From Thermobacillus xylanilyticus (GTDB taxonomy: Bacteria; Bacillota; Bacilli; Paenibacillales; Paenibacillaceae), in the NCBI RefSeq assembly GCF_907165215.1, contig NZ_CAJRAY010000061.1, positions 1-54,205 on the forward strand: a stretch of 54,205 bases of DNA, given 5' to 3'. How positions within the stretch are numbered: position 1 is the stretch's first letter; each line of letters opens with the position of its first letter. Below the pieces are notes generated by a model. It saw only the letters and a program-made list of their open reading frames with translations. It ran no database searches and was not told the origin of the DNA. The position numbers were made by a program, and so were the translations under genes. Positions 24,625 through 34,782 of the stretch are shown here, in pieces.

Positions 24625-25563
24625 ATGGAAGCATTGGCGCTCGAGCGGAGGGCGGAACAGAACCGCGAACTCCGCGAACGGCTTGAGCAGTTGAAGAAGG
24701 AACGCAACGCCATCATTCTGGCGCATTATTATCAGCGCGACGAAATCCAGGAAGTGGCCGATTTCCGCGGCGACTCGTTCCTGCTGGCGCAGAAGGCCGC
24801 CCAGACCGACGCTGAAGTTATCGTTTTTTGCGGCGTCCACTTCATGGGCGAGAGCGCGAAGATTCTGGCGCCGGACAAGACGGTTCTCATTCCCGACGAG
24901 CGGGCCGGTTGCCCGATGGCCGACATGGTCAACGTCGACGGCCTCCGGAAACTGAAGGCGCAGCATCCGAACGCGACGGTCGTCACTTACATCAACTCGT
25001 CCGCCGAAGTGAAGGCCGAGACCGACATCTGCTGCACGTCGTCGAATGCCATCAAGGTCGTCAATTCGGTACTGACCGACGAAGTCATCTGGGTGCCGGA
25101 CAAGAACCTCGGCCACTATGTCCAGCAGCACACGGACAAGAAGATGATTATCTGGGAAGGCTACTGCAATACGCACGACATGCTGACGGTGAAGGACATC
25201 GAGGAGATGAAGGCGCAGCATCCGAACGCGATCGTCGCCGTCCATCCCGAGTGCCGCCCGGAGGTCGTCGCGATGGCCGATTTCGTCGGCAGCACGACGG
25301 CGATCATCAAATTCTGCCGCGAGTCCGAGCACAAGGAATTCATCATCGGCACGGAAGACGGGACCGGCTACCAGCTTCGCAAGGACAGCCCGGACAAGAT
25401 CTTCCACTTCGCATCGAAATATCTCGTCTGCCCGAACATGAAGGTCAACAACCTGAAGAAGCTGGTCAAATGTCTCGAAAATATGCATCCGCAGGTTTAT
25501 GTGCCGCCGCATATCGCAGACAAGGCAAGGCTGTCTCTGGAGCGCATGCTGCAAGTGAAGTAG
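24625..25563 (+). CDS. nadA: Quinolinate synthase NadA (312 aa)
   Basis: [4Fe-4S] enzyme condensing iminoaspartate with dihydroxyacetone phosphate. The three cluster ligands fit Cys96 (AGCPMAD), Cys181 (GYCNTHD) and Cys269 (LVCPNMK), with the spacing seen in other NadA. 'ILAHYYQRDEIQEVADFRGD' is the family signature. ATG at 24625 with AAGGAGAGG. First gene of nadABC; the order nadA-nadB-nadC-coaX clusters NAD and CoA synthesis. Confidence 0.97.
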   Translation: MEALALERRAEQNRELRERLEQLKKERNAIILAHYYQRDEIQEVADFRGDSFLLAQKAAQTDAEVIVFCGVHFMGESAKILAPDKTVLIPDERAGCPMADMVNVDGLRKLKAQHPNATVVTYINSSAEVKAETDICCTSSNAIKVVNSVLTDEVIWVPDKNLGHYVQQHTDKKMIIWEGYCNTHDMLTVKDIEEMKAQHPNAIVAVHPECRPEVVAMADFVGSTTAIIKFCRESEHKEFIIGTEDGTGYQLRKDSPDKIFHFASKYLVCPNMKVNNLKKLVKCLENMHPQVYVPPHIADKARLSLERMLQVK

Positions 25564-25641
25564 CATGCGCTGCTTCTTCGCTTACCCCTCGCACGCATTC
25601 CTGAACCGCATGATACGGATGAACGCATCGGAGGAACGGAT

Positions 25642-27255
25642 ATGATCCCGCGATATTTGGTCGACGCGGCGCCGGACGAGCTGCCCGTCGTCGAGAAGGA
25701 CGTCATCGTGATCGGGGCCGGCATCGCCGGTCTTTTTACCGCCATCAAGGCGAGCGAACGGCATTCGGTGCTCATGATTACGAAGAAATCGCTGATGGAC
25801 AGCAACACCCGCTATGCGCAGGGCGGCATCGCCGCCGTCATTTCCGACGAAGATTCGCCGGCGCTCCACCGGCAGGACACGCTCATCGCGGGCGCCGGCC
25901 TGTGCTCGCACGAAGCGGTCAATGTGCTGGTGCATGAAGGGCCGGAAGGCGTCCGTGAACTCATCCGGATGGGCGCGCAGTTCGATCAGGAGAACGGCGA
26001 GTTCGCGCTGACGAAGGAGGGCGCCCACAGCCAGCGGCGCATCCTGCACGCGAACGGCGATGCGACGGGGTTCGAGATCGTGCGCGCCTTGTCGGAGAAG
26101 GCGCTGGCCAATCCGAACATTGAAGTGTGGGACGATCACTTCGCCATCGATCTGATTACGGATGACGGGGAATGCCACGGCGCGCTCGTGCAGAAGCCGG
26201 ACGGCTCGCGGCTCATCGTCCGGGGCAAGGCGACCGTGCTGTGCACGGGCGGCACCGGACAACTGTACCGCTATACGACGAATCCGGAGGTCGCGACGGG
26301 CGACGGCATCGCGATGGCGTACCGCGCGGGCGCGGAGATCCGGGATATGGAATTCGTCCAGTTCCATCCGACGGCGCTCTGCTATCCGGGGGCTCCCCGG
26401 TTCCTCATCTCGGAGGCGGTGCGCGGCGAAGGCGCGGTGCTGCGCAACATCGGCGGCGAGCGGTTCATGTCGCGGTACCATCCGCAGCTCGAGCTGGCGC
26501 CGCGCGACATCGTCGCCCGCGCGATCGTCAGCGAGATCGAGCGGACGAAGTCGACGTTCGTGTACATCGACATTACGCACGAGCCGGCCGATCTGGTGCG
26601 CCGGCGGTTTCCGACCATTTACGAATATTGCCTGCAGTACGGCCTCGATCTGACGAGCGACTGGATTCCGGTCGCGCCGGCAGCCCACTACATGATGGGC
26701 GGCGTGAAGACCGACCTGTACGGCGAGACGAACATCCGGCGCCTGTTCGCCTGCGGGGAATGCTCGTCGACCGGTGTGCACGGCGCCAACCGGCTGGCCA
26801 GCAATTCGCTCTCCGAAGCGATCGTGTTCGGCCGCCGCATTGTGGAGCGGATCGGGCAGCTCGGGCCGCTGGCCGGAATGCCGAAGTTCGAGAGCGGAGA
26901 ACCGCGCACGCAGCCGTCCACCCAGGCGGCCATCGAGAAGCGGCTGAAGCTGCAGAAAATCATGCTGCGCTGTTCGGGACTCAGGCGGGACGCGAACGGG
27001 CTGAACAAAGGGCTGCTGGAGCTGAAGCGGCAATTGCCCATTTTCCAGACGGTGCTGACGAAGCGCGAGGAGTACGAGTTCGCGAACCTGCTCACCTGCG
27101 CGCTGCTCACGACGCAGGCGGCGCTCGCCCGCGAAGAGAGCCGCGGCGCGCATTACCGGGAAGACTTCCCCGAGCGGGACGATCTGCTCTGGCGCAAGCA
27201 TATCGTCCTGCATCGCGAGCGGGGGATTTACGAGGAGCGGATCGACGATGTTTGA
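25642..27255 (+). CDS. nadB: L-aspartate oxidase NadB (537 aa)
   Basis: FAD enzyme making iminoaspartate for NadA. Rossmann motif GAGIAG (25-30); 'NTRYAQGGIAAVI', 'HPTALCYPGAPRFLISEAVRG' and 'GECSSTGVHGANRLASNSL' are family motifs of the succinate dehydrogenase flavoprotein type. ATG 25642 with CGGAGG. Overlaps nadC by 8 bp. Confidence 0.97.
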   Translation: MIPRYLVDAAPDELPVVEKDVIVIGAGIAGLFTAIKASERHSVLMITKKSLMDSNTRYAQGGIAAVISDEDSPALHRQDTLIAGAGLCSHEAVNVLVHEGPEGVRELIRMGAQFDQENGEFALTKEGAHSQRRILHANGDATGFEIVRALSEKALANPNIEVWDDHFAIDLITDDGECHGALVQKPDGSRLIVRGKATVLCTGGTGQLYRYTTNPEVATGDGIAMAYRAGAEIRDMEFVQFHPTALCYPGAPRFLISEAVRGEGAVLRNIGGERFMSRYHPQLELAPRDIVARAIVSEIERTKSTFVYIDITHEPADLVRRRFPTIYEYCLQYGLDLTSDWIPVAPAAHYMMGGVKTDLYGETNIRRLFACGECSSTGVHGANRLASNSLSEAIVFGRRIVERIGQLGPLAGMPKFESGEPRTQPSTQAAIEKRLKLQKIMLRCSGLRRDANGLNKGLLELKRQLPIFQTVLTKREEYEFANLLTCALLTTQAALAREESRGAHYREDFPERDDLLWRKHIVLHRERGIYEERIDDV

Positions 27256-28129
27256 GCTGGACCGTTACAATGAAGCGATCCGGAGCATGATTCGCGGATG
27301 GCTGGACGAAGATATCGGATACGGCGACATTACGACGGAATCGACAATTCCGGCGGGCAGCCGGCACAAGGCGGTCATTCATGTGAAGGAAGACGGCGTG
27401 CTCGCCGGTTTGCCCGTCGCCCGGCTCGTCTTCCATGTCGTGGACCCGACGCTGGAATTCCGCGCTCTGGCGGAAGACGGACAGAAGGTTGCCAGGGGAA
27501 CGGTCATCGCCGAAGTCGAGGGCAGCACCCACAGCATTCTGACGGGCGAACGGCTGGCGCTCAATCTGCTGCAGCGGATGTCGGGCATCGCGACGAAGAC
27601 GCGCCGGTTCGTCGACGCCCTCGAGGGACTGCCGGTTCGGCTCGTCGATACGCGCAAGACGACGCCCGGCCACCGGCTGCTCGAGAAGTACGCGGTCCGC
27701 ATGGGCGGCGGCGCGAACCACCGGTTCGGCCTCTATGACGCCGTCATGATCAAGGACAACCATATCAAAGGGGCCGGGGGCATCCGGGCGGCGGTCGCCG
27801 CAGCGCGGGCGCGCATTCCGCATACGATGACCATTGAGGTGGAGACGGAGACGATCGAGCAGGTCCGGGAGGCGCTGGAAGCCGGCGCCGACATCATCAT
27901 GCTCGACAACATGCCCCCCGCCGGGATGGCGGAAGCGGTCAAGCTCATCCGGGAGCGGGCGCCGCACGTGAAAATCGAGGCATCGGGCGGTGTCAGGCTC
28001 GACACGATCCGGGAGATCGCGGCGACGGGCGTCGACATCATTTCGGTCGGCGGGTTGACGTACTCCTTCGATTCGCTCGACATCAGCCTTGATCTCGGAG
28101 ACAAGAAGCCGGGAGGGACGCAGGCATGA
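27248..28129 (+). CDS. nadC: Nicotinate-nucleotide pyrophosphorylase NadC (293 aa)
   Basis: Converts quinolinate plus PRPP to nicotinate mononucleotide. Signatures '[10 protein letters not shown]', '[19 protein letters not shown]', '[20 protein letters not shown]' and '[11 protein letters not shown]' are intact. Start overlaps nadB; the stop overlaps coaX (ATGA). Confidence 0.97.
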   Translation: MFELDRYNEAIRSMIRGWLDEDIGYGDITTESTIPAGSRHKAVIHVKEDGVLAGLPVARLVFHVVDPTLEFRALAEDGQKVARGTVIAEVEGSTHSILTGERLALNLLQRMSGIATKTRRFVDALEGLPVRLVDTRKTTPGHRLLEKYAVRMGGGANHRFGLYDAVMIKDNHIKGAGGIRAAVAAARARIPHTMTIEVETETIEQVREALEAGADIIMLDNMPPAGMAEAVKLIRERAPHVKIEASGGVRLDTIREIAATGVDIISVGGLTYSFDSLDISLDLGDKKPGGTQA

Positions 28130-28917
28130 TTCTCGCGGCGGATGTCGGCAACACGAACATGGTGCTCGGCATTTTCCGGGGATCCGAATTGCTGCACCAT
28201 TGGCGGCTCAGCACGAACCGGACGGCGACGGCCGACGAGTACGGGATGATGCTTCACAATCTGTTTCATTACGCGGGGCTCCGGATGGAAGACACCCGCG
28301 GCATCATCATTTCTTCGGTCGTGCCGCCGCTGATGCGGACGCTGGAGCAGCTGTGCCGGCAATATTTCCGCAAGGCGCCGCTGTTTGTCGGCCCCGGGGT
28401 GAAGACCGGGCTCAACATCCGCTACGAGAACCCGCGCGAAGTGGGCGCGGACCGGATCGTCAACGCGGTGGCCGCGATCGAGAAATACGGCGCGCCGGTC
28501 ATCGTCGTCGACTTCGGCACGGCGACCACTTTCGATTACATCGACGCCGGCGGCAACTATCTGGGCGGCGCGATCGTGCCGGGCCTCGCGATCTCGGCCG
28601 AGGCGCTCTATCAGCGGGCGGCGAAGCTGCCGCGCATCGAGCTGGCCCGCCCGCGCAGCGTCATCGGACGCAACTCGGTCGCATCAATGCAGGCGGGCAT
28701 GGTGTTCGGCTATGCCGGCCAGGTGGACGGCATCGTCCGCCGCATCCGGGCCGAGAGCCGTACGAACGCCCGGGCGATCGCAACGGGGGGGCTCGCGGAA
28801 CTCATCGCGCCCGAGACCGAGACGATCTCGGTCGTCGACCCGCTGCTGACGCTGGACGGGCTCAGATTAATCTATGAACGGAATCAGGACGACACCGGAG
28901 GGAGAGTCGAATCATGA
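28126..28917 (+). CDS. coaX: Type III pantothenate kinase CoaX (263 aa)
   Basis: First step of CoA synthesis. N-terminal '[16 protein letters not shown]' (phosphate-binding DxGNTxxxxG), '[12 protein letters not shown]' and '[14 protein letters not shown]' mark the ASKHA-fold type III enzyme. ATG 28126 with GGGAGG. Overlaps hslO by 4 bp. Confidence 0.97.
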   Translation: MILAADVGNTNMVLGIFRGSELLHHWRLSTNRTATADEYGMMLHNLFHYAGLRMEDTRGIIISSVVPPLMRTLEQLCRQYFRKAPLFVGPGVKTGLNIRYENPREVGADRIVNAVAAIEKYGAPVIVVDFGTATTFDYIDAGGNYLGGAIVPGLAISAEALYQRAAKLPRIELARPRSVIGRNSVASMQAGMVFGYAGQVDGIVRRIRAESRTNARAIATGGLAELIAPETETISVVDPLLTLDGLRLIYERNQDDTGGRVES

Positions 28918-29822
28918 ACGAATCACGCGGCGCGGATGACGTGCTGGTGCGCGGCATCGCGTGGGGCGGCGGACTCCGCGCGTACGCGGTGCGGACGACC
29001 GGACTCGCCGGCGAGCTGCAGCGCCGTCACGGCACGTATCCGACGGCGACGGCGGCGCTCGGCCGGGCGGCCACGGCGGGCGCCATGATGGGCGCCATGC
29101 TGAAGGGCGAGGAGAAGCTGACCATTCAGGTCAAGGGTGACGGACCGCTCGGCCAGATCGTCGTCGACGCGAACGCGAAGGGCGAGGTGCGCGGCTACGT
29201 CGACCATCCGCAGGTGCACCTGCCGCCCAACGCGCAGGGCAAGCTGGATGTCGCCGGGGCCGTCGGCCGCAGCGGATATATCCATATCGTGAAGGACCTC
29301 GGCCTCAAGGAGCCGTACCGCGGCAGCGTGCCGATCGTCTCGGGCGAGCTGGGCGAAGATTTCACTTACTACTTCGCATCGTCGGAGCAGACGCCGTCCG
29401 CCGTCGGACTCGGCGTACTGGTTGATGTGGACGGCAGCGTGCTGCACGCCGGCGGCTTTATTCTGCAGATCATGCCGGGCGCGGAGGAGAAGGATATTGC
29501 CCGGCTGGAGCAGCGTCTGCAGGAGATGCCCCATGTGACGTCTCTCCTGGACCGGGGCGAGACGCCGGAGTCGATTTTGCGCTTTTTGACGGATGACGAC
29601 GTGCAGCTGCTGGATGCGATGCCGATTGTCTTCAAATGTTACTGCTCCCGCGAACGGGTGGAGCGGACGCTCGTCAGCATGGGCGAAGCGGAGCTTGCGT
29701 CGCTGATCGAGGAAGACGGGCGGGCGGAAGTGACCTGCCATTTCTGTAACTCGGCGTACGAATTCGATCGGCATGATCTGGAGAGATTGCTGGAGCAGGC
29801 CAAACCCAAGCAGGATGTGTAA
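28914..29822 (+). CDS. hslO: Redox-regulated chaperonin Hsp33, HslO (302 aa)
   Basis: Holdase activated by oxidation. The C-terminal zinc switch is complete: CxC at 242/244 and CxxC at 275/278. '[20 protein letters not shown]' and '[20 protein letters not shown]' are family motifs. ATGA overlap with coaX; the PPIase gene follows after 23 bp. Confidence 0.97.
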   Translation: MNESRGADDVLVRGIAWGGGLRAYAVRTTGLAGELQRRHGTYPTATAALGRAATAGAMMGAMLKGEEKLTIQVKGDGPLGQIVVDANAKGEVRGYVDHPQVHLPPNAQGKLDVAGAVGRSGYIHIVKDLGLKEPYRGSVPIVSGELGEDFTYYFASSEQTPSAVGLGVLVDVDGSVLHAGGFILQIMPGAEEKDIARLEQRLQEMPHVTSLLDRGETPESILRFLTDDDVQLLDAMPIVFKCYCSRERVERTLVSMGEAELASLIEEDGRAEVTCHFCNSAYEFDRHDLERLLEQAKPKQDV

Positions 29823-29845
29823 GATCGGAAGGCGGACCATGGAAA

Positions 29846-30841
29846 ATGAGAAAGAACCAGATACTGAAGGCGGTCATCGTCCTTCAGACGGTCTGTCTGA
29901 TCGCGCTGGCGGCGCTGGTGCTGGTGAAATGGCCGTCAGCGCGCGGCGATGATTTACAGATTGGCCCGGCAGGCGGCCATACCGCCGGCGACCGGGCGGG
30001 CCGGCCGGTCGCGGAAATCGGCGGCCGGACGATTACGGCGGACGAGCTTGCGGAGCAGCTCATGCGGGAGCACGGCTCGTCCGTTCTGCGCCGGATGCTG
30101 GTGCGCGAAGCGATCCGGCTGGAGGCGGAAGCCAACGGCATATCCGTATCGGAGCGCGAACTGGAAGAAGAATTGGACGAGATGATGTCGGGCTACGGAG
30201 ACGAGGAAGCGTTCTACGAAGCGATGCGCGAGCAGCTCGGCATGAGCCCGGAAGAGGTGAGGGCGGACGCGGAAGAGCGGCTGCTGCTCGAGAAGATCGC
30301 GGTCCGTCCGATTCTGATTACGGATGAGGAAGTGGAGGCTTACATACGCGATCATCCGGAGCTGCTCGAACCGAAGACCAGGTTCACATTCTCCTGGATT
30401 GTGACGGAGGAGCAAGACGAAGCGGAGGCGGTGCTGGATCGGCTGAAAAAGGGCGAATCGTTCGAGGAACAGGCGCGCATCTACTCTATCGACGACTACA
30501 CCGCGGAATACGGCGGTTTCTACGGCACGGTGGAAGCGGATGACCCGTTCCTTGACGCGGAGGTCATGGAGCTGGCCGCATCGCTGTCGCCCGGCGAGCT
30601 CGGCGGCCCCGTCGAAACCGCGGACGGATGGGCGGTCATCCGCCTCGAGGACCGCGAGGTCGAGGAACGGCCGGACGAACGCAGGCTGCGGGAGCAGGTG
30701 CGGATGCAGCTCGGACTCGCGGCGGCGCCGTCGCTCAAGGAAGTCGAAGAAGCGCTGCTCGGCAAGTACGGCGCCAGGATCCTCGATGACGAACTGGCAG
30801 ACCGGGGAAGTGCGGAATTCCGGCATGAAACTGGCTATTGA
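29846..30841 (+). CDS. Membrane-anchored PpiC/PrsA-like peptidyl-prolyl isomerase (331 aa)
   Basis: N-terminal helix (AVIVLQTVCLIALAALVLVK, about 9-28), a SurA-like N region (ITADELAEQLMREHGSSVLR), then a parvulin domain (FTFSWIVTEEQDEAEAVLDR, AEYGGFYG, LGGPVETADGWAVIRLEDRE). It corresponds in position to B. subtilis yacD, between hslO and cysK. Probably folds exported proteins on the outer membrane face. ATG 29846. Confidence 0.88.
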   Translation: MRKNQILKAVIVLQTVCLIALAALVLVKWPSARGDDLQIGPAGGHTAGDRAGRPVAEIGGRTITADELAEQLMREHGSSVLRRMLVREAIRLEAEANGISVSERELEEELDEMMSGYGDEEAFYEAMREQLGMSPEEVRADAEERLLLEKIAVRPILITDEEVEAYIRDHPELLEPKTRFTFSWIVTEEQDEAEAVLDRLKKGESFEEQARIYSIDDYTAEYGGFYGTVEADDPFLDAEVMELAASLSPGELGGPVETADGWAVIRLEDREVEERPDERRLREQVRMQLGLAAAPSLKEVEEALLGKYGARILDDELADRGSAEFRHETGY

Positions 30842-30868
30842 CAATTCCGATAAGACATTGTTAAGATG
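30839..30868 (+). promoter_or_regulatory. Sigma-A promoter of cysK
   Basis: TTGACA (30839-30844), 18-bp spacer, TAAGAT (30863-30868). It overlaps the last codon of the PPIase gene. Confidence 0.55.
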
Positions 30869-30921
30869 GAAGAAAGCTAAACCCTACTAATTCGGTCGGA
30901 AATAAAGGAGGTTCTGCCATC

Positions 30922-31860
30922 ATGCCAAAGATTGTAAACAGTGTTACGGAACTGATCGGGGATACGCCGCTTGTGCGCTTGAACCGGCTCGTACCGGAAG
31001 GCAGCGCTGAAATTTATGTAAAGCTGGAGTATCAAAACCCGGGCGCCAGCGTCAAGGACCGGATTGCCATCAGCATGATTGAAGAAGCGGAGAAGCAAGG
31101 CCGCATCAAGCCGGGCGACACGATCGTCGAACCGACGAGCGGCAACACGGGCATCGGTCTGGCCATGGTCGCCGCGGCGAAGGGCTATCGCGCGGTTCTC
31201 GTCATGCCGGAGACGATGAGCATCGAGCGCCGCAACCTGCTGCGCGCTTACGGCGCCGAACTGGTGCTGACCCCCGGTTCGGAAGGGATGAACGGCGCCG
31301 TCCGCAAGGCGGAAGAGCTCGTCGCCCAGAACCCGTCCTGGTTCATGCCGCAGCAATTCAAGAATCCGGCGAACGTCAAGATCCACCGCGAGACGACCGG
31401 TCCGGAAATCGTCGAAGCGATCAACTCGCTGGACGGCAAGCTGGATGCTTTCGTCGCCGGCGTCGGCACGGGCGGTACGATCTCGGGCGCCGGCGAAGTG
31501 CTGCGGAAGCATTTCCCGCACATCAAGATTTACGCGGTTGAGCCGGCGGCATCCCCGCTGCTCTCCGGCGGCAAGCCCGGCCCGCATAAGATTCAGGGCA
31601 TCGGCGCAAACTTCGTGCCGGACATCCTGAACCGCGAAATTTACGACGGCGTCATCACGGTCGAGAACGAAGAAGCGTTCGAGACGGCTCGCCGCGCCGC
31701 AAAGGAAGAAGGCATTCTGTGCGGCATCTCGTCCGGCGCAGCCATCTTCGCCGCGCTGAAGGTGGCGAAGGAGCTCGGCGCAGGCAAGCGCGTCGTCGCG
31801 GTCGTGCCGTCGAACGGCGAACGCTATCTGTCGACGCCGCTGTTCAACTTCGAAAACTGA
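30922..31860 (+). CDS. cysK: Cysteine synthase A, O-acetylserine sulfhydrylase (312 aa)
   Basis: PLP enzyme making cysteine from O-acetylserine and sulfide. PLP Lys45 in GASVKDR, substrate loop '[14 protein letters not shown]', phosphate loop '[12 protein letters not shown]' and Ser of 'GISSGAA' are all present. AAAGGAGG upstream of the ATG. Own promoter and terminator. Confidence 0.98.
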   Translation: MPKIVNSVTELIGDTPLVRLNRLVPEGSAEIYVKLEYQNPGASVKDRIAISMIEEAEKQGRIKPGDTIVEPTSGNTGIGLAMVAAAKGYRAVLVMPETMSIERRNLLRAYGAELVLTPGSEGMNGAVRKAEELVAQNPSWFMPQQFKNPANVKIHRETTGPEIVEAINSLDGKLDAFVAGVGTGGTISGAGEVLRKHFPHIKIYAVEPAASPLLSGGKPGPHKIQGIGANFVPDILNREIYDGVITVENEEAFETARRAAKEEGILCGISSGAAIFAALKVAKELGAGKRVVAVVPSNGERYLSTPLFNFEN

Positions 31861-31882
31861 TTCCCGCCTGAAGCACCAACAA

Positions 31883-31913
31883 GCCCTAACCCGGCATCGG
31901 GTGGGGTTTTTTT
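31883..31913 (+). terminator. Terminator of cysK
   Basis: Core stem ACCCG-GCAT-CGGGT extended by imperfect CCT/GGG pairing, then seven T. Confidence 0.75.
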
Positions 31914-31988
31914 CATGCATCCGCAGGCCTGCAAATCCACCGCGAATCCGGTATGATGGTGTCACATGAATGAAGCGAGGTTGCTGCG

Positions 31989-34646
31989 ATGGCCGAAATC
32001 GAGAACCAAGTCCGATTCGCCGAAGCTTTGCGCGCGGGAGTCGCTTCCCTGAAGTCCCGTCCCGGCTACAAAACAGTTCGGCGAAACCGCAACTCCCACG
32101 CCGCCCAACCGGAATCTTATCTGGACAGAATCGCGGCGCAAATCGGCGTCTCCTCCAGCACGCTGAAAAGCTGGATCGGCCAGATGGGACGGAAGTACGT
32201 TCCCGGACGCGTGGAGGACGGGAAGCTGTTCGGCCTCCTGTGGATCGTGCTCCGGGACGGCGACCGGCCGACCGACTGGCTCGTCGATGTGCTCGGTTCG
32301 ACATCCATCCCGGTGTTCACGCCGCCGGCCGAGGGCTGGGTCAGGGCATGCCTGCGCAAGGCGAAGGTGCTCCTGGCAAGCGGCGCGTTCGGGCCGCCGG
32401 AGGAGGCGGAGATCGACCGCGTCATCGCGCGCCTGTTCCCGGACGCCCGGGACGAGCGGCCCGTTGCGGCTGGCGGACCGGCAAGGTCCGCGGCGGAGGC
32501 CGCCCGGGAAGGGGCCGGGGCGGGGACGGTTCAGCCGCAGCCCGCGGTTGGGGCCGCACCGGAACGGTCCGCCGGCATCCGGCACAATCTGCCGACGCGC
32601 TGGTCGAACCGGTTCATCGGCCGCAGGACGATTCTCGACATCCTGAATCGGTGGATGCATACGGCGTCTCCCCTGTGCCTCATCACAGGCTGGAGCGGCG
32701 TAGGCAAAAGCACGATCGCGCTGGAAGCGGCGTACGCCTGTCTCGGAGAAACGCGCGGAGAGGCGGCGATCACGGAATCTCCGTGGCCGCGCGTCTCTTG
32801 CGCGATCTGGATCAGCGCCGACCTGAAGGGATTGAGCTACAGCTACTTCCTGGACACGATCGCCTATCAGCTGGGAAGGGCGGAGCTGCTCGGACAATCG
32901 GAGAACGAGAAGCAGTTCGTCGTGCGGAACGCCCTCGCCCATTATGCGACCGAAGGAACCATCCTGCTGATCGTGGACAACGTGGGCGCGTCGGATCGGG
33001 ACATTCTGTTCTTCCTGGCCAATCTGCCGCAGGGGACCAAGGCGATCATGACCTCGCGCGATCACCGGCACAATCTGTTCCACGACGTGTCCCGCGATGT
33101 GCTCGCCATTCAGGTCGGGGGCATGGAGCGGGAGGATGCGCTGCGCTATCTGCGCCAGGAGACGCAAGTCCACCTCGCCGCCAGCTCCGGTGAACCCGGA
33201 CGCGGCAACTTGCGGCAGCTCCTCGAATCGGACGACGACATGCTGGCGCAGCTGGTCGAAGCGGCGAACGGCAACCCGAAGGCGCTGTCCCTCTGCATCG
33301 CCTACATCGCGGACGGCGTCATCCCCGTCCGGTCGTTCATCCGGGAAGTGCAATCGGCCGGCTACTCGCTCGCCTCGCTGTTCGATTATCTGTTCGGCCA
33401 CACCTGGGAACGATGCCCGGACAGCGTGAAGAAACTGTGGATGGCGCTCCCGCTGTTCCAGACGCCGCCCGGCGAGCGGAGCTGGGCGGCGGCGGCCGGC
33501 CTGAACCGCCGGGCGTTCCATCAGGCGGCGGACCAGATGCGTGCGTACGCGCTGATCACCGCGGAACGATCGGACGACGAGCTGCGCTACCGCGCCCACC
33601 AGACGGTCGTGGTGTACGGGGAGCAGAAACTCCGGGAACACGACGAATTCCGGACCGAAGCGCAAGCCCGCTGGCTGGCGGACTACCTGGACTATGTCGA
33701 AAACCATCTGGCGCGCCAGCCGGCCGGGCATATCTATTGGAGCAGCCTTCCCGGCAGCGGTTACGCGCGGGTCCGGAAGGAATGGCCCAATCTGTACAAG
33801 CTGCTGCAATGGTGCGAAGAGACGGGAAATGACGATTATTTGACCGCGTTCATGCTCAGAATGGCGCATTTCCTCAGCCGGATCAGCCTGCCGCTGCGCA
33901 TCCGGTTCGGACTGAAAGCGGCGGAGGCCGCGGGCAGGCTGAACCGCGGGCTGCAGGAGGCGCTTTTCCGGATCGATACGGTCGGCTGGGCCTGTTTCGA
34001 GATCGGACGGAGCGAAGAGGGGTTTGCGCAGGTTAAGCGGGGACTCGCCATCGCGGAAAGCGCGGCGGGACCGGCATCCGATCCCGCGGAACGGGCGGAG
34101 CGCGATGATCTGCGCTCCCTGGGCCTCCAGTTCGAGGCGCGATATCATGCGGACCGCGGGGAGCTGGAGCGGGCGCGGACGCTGCTCGAAGAAGCGATGG
34201 CCATCCCGGCTTCGCCGGTCATCCGGCACCGCGCGCTGCTGCTGAAGGGAAACCTCGCGATGCTGCTTCGGGACGACGAGCAGGCGGTTGCGGATCTTGA
34301 AGAGGCGAACCGGATCAGCCTCACCTACGGCGGCGAGAAATCGATCGAGCCCCATTATCTGCTCGGCGCGGCGTATGTGCGCCGGGGCGAGTACGAGAAA
34401 GCGCGGGAGGCGTTTGAAGCCTTCCTCTACGACCCGGCCCTGGCCAACCAGATTGAACGGATCTACCACGAATACGGCATGGCGCAGCTGCTCGCGGCAC
34501 AGCATCGGCATCGTGAAGCCCTCGACTTTGCGCGCAGCGCGCTGAACCGCATCGACGCGTGGGAGCCCGGCATCCGCATACGTCCGGAAGTTGCGGCGCT
34601 GCATGAGCGGCTGCTGGAAACGCTCGGGGAACGCCGGACGGATTGA
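31989..34646 (+). CDS. STAND (NB-ARC) ATPase with N-terminal HTH-like region and TPR C-terminus (885 aa)
   Basis: Residues 1-150 include a helix-turn-helix-like segment (SYLDRIAAQIGVSSSTLKSW, 43-62). Residues 150-200 are a low-complexity linker. NB-ARC follows: Walker A GWSGVGKST (234-242), Walker B ILLIVDN (325-331), sensor TKAIMTSRD (350-358), GxP motif GNPKAL (428-433), then a winged-helix-like region. From about 640 to 875 degenerate TPR-like helical pairs occur (ALLLKGNLAMLLRDDEQAV; GAAYVRRGEYEKAREAFEAF). No nuclease, TIR or protease effector is recognised. Could be a ligand-sensing transcription regulator or a defence STAND. Flanked by terminators, so monocistronic. Confidence 0.85.
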   Translation: MAEIENQVRFAEALRAGVASLKSRPGYKTVRRNRNSHAAQPESYLDRIAAQIGVSSSTLKSWIGQMGRKYVPGRVEDGKLFGLLWIVLRDGDRPTDWLVDVLGSTSIPVFTPPAEGWVRACLRKAKVLLASGAFGPPEEAEIDRVIARLFPDARDERPVAAGGPARSAAEAAREGAGAGTVQPQPAVGAAPERSAGIRHNLPTRWSNRFIGRRTILDILNRWMHTASPLCLITGWSGVGKSTIALEAAYACLGETRGEAAITESPWPRVSCAIWISADLKGLSYSYFLDTIAYQLGRAELLGQSENEKQFVVRNALAHYATEGTILLIVDNVGASDRDILFFLANLPQGTKAIMTSRDHRHNLFHDVSRDVLAIQVGGMEREDALRYLRQETQVHLAASSGEPGRGNLRQLLESDDDMLAQLVEAANGNPKALSLCIAYIADGVIPVRSFIREVQSAGYSLASLFDYLFGHTWERCPDSVKKLWMALPLFQTPPGERSWAAAAGLNRRAFHQAADQMRAYALITAERSDDELRYRAHQTVVVYGEQKLREHDEFRTEAQARWLADYLDYVENHLARQPAGHIYWSSLPGSGYARVRKEWPNLYKLLQWCEETGNDDYLTAFMLRMAHFLSRISLPLRIRFGLKAAEAAGRLNRGLQEALFRIDTVGWACFEIGRSEEGFAQVKRGLAIAESAAGPASDPAERAERDDLRSLGLQFEARYHADRGELERARTLLEEAMAIPASPVIRHRALLLKGNLAMLLRDDEQAVADLEEANRISLTYGGEKSIEPHYLLGAAYVRRGEYEKAREAFEAFLYDPALANQIERIYHEYGMAQLLAAQHRHREALDFARSALNRIDAWEPGIRIRPEVAALHERLLETLGERRTD

Positions 34647-34651
34647 AGCAG

Positions 34652-34680
34652 AAAATGTACAACGCGGCTGTACATTTTTT
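34652..34680 (+). terminator. Strong terminator of the STAND gene
   Basis: Perfect 10-bp arms AAAATGTACA and TGTACATTTT with a 7-nt loop, ending in six T. The A-tract on the 5' side makes it potentially bidirectional. Confidence 0.85.
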
Positions 34681-34782
34681 GTGCGCAATCGGGCCAAAAG
34701 GTCAGCGCGGCTTGCTTTCAAGCGGCGGCGGATTCGTGTACATTGGGGTTGATAGAGCCTGAAGCAGGAGGTTCCACAGCTC

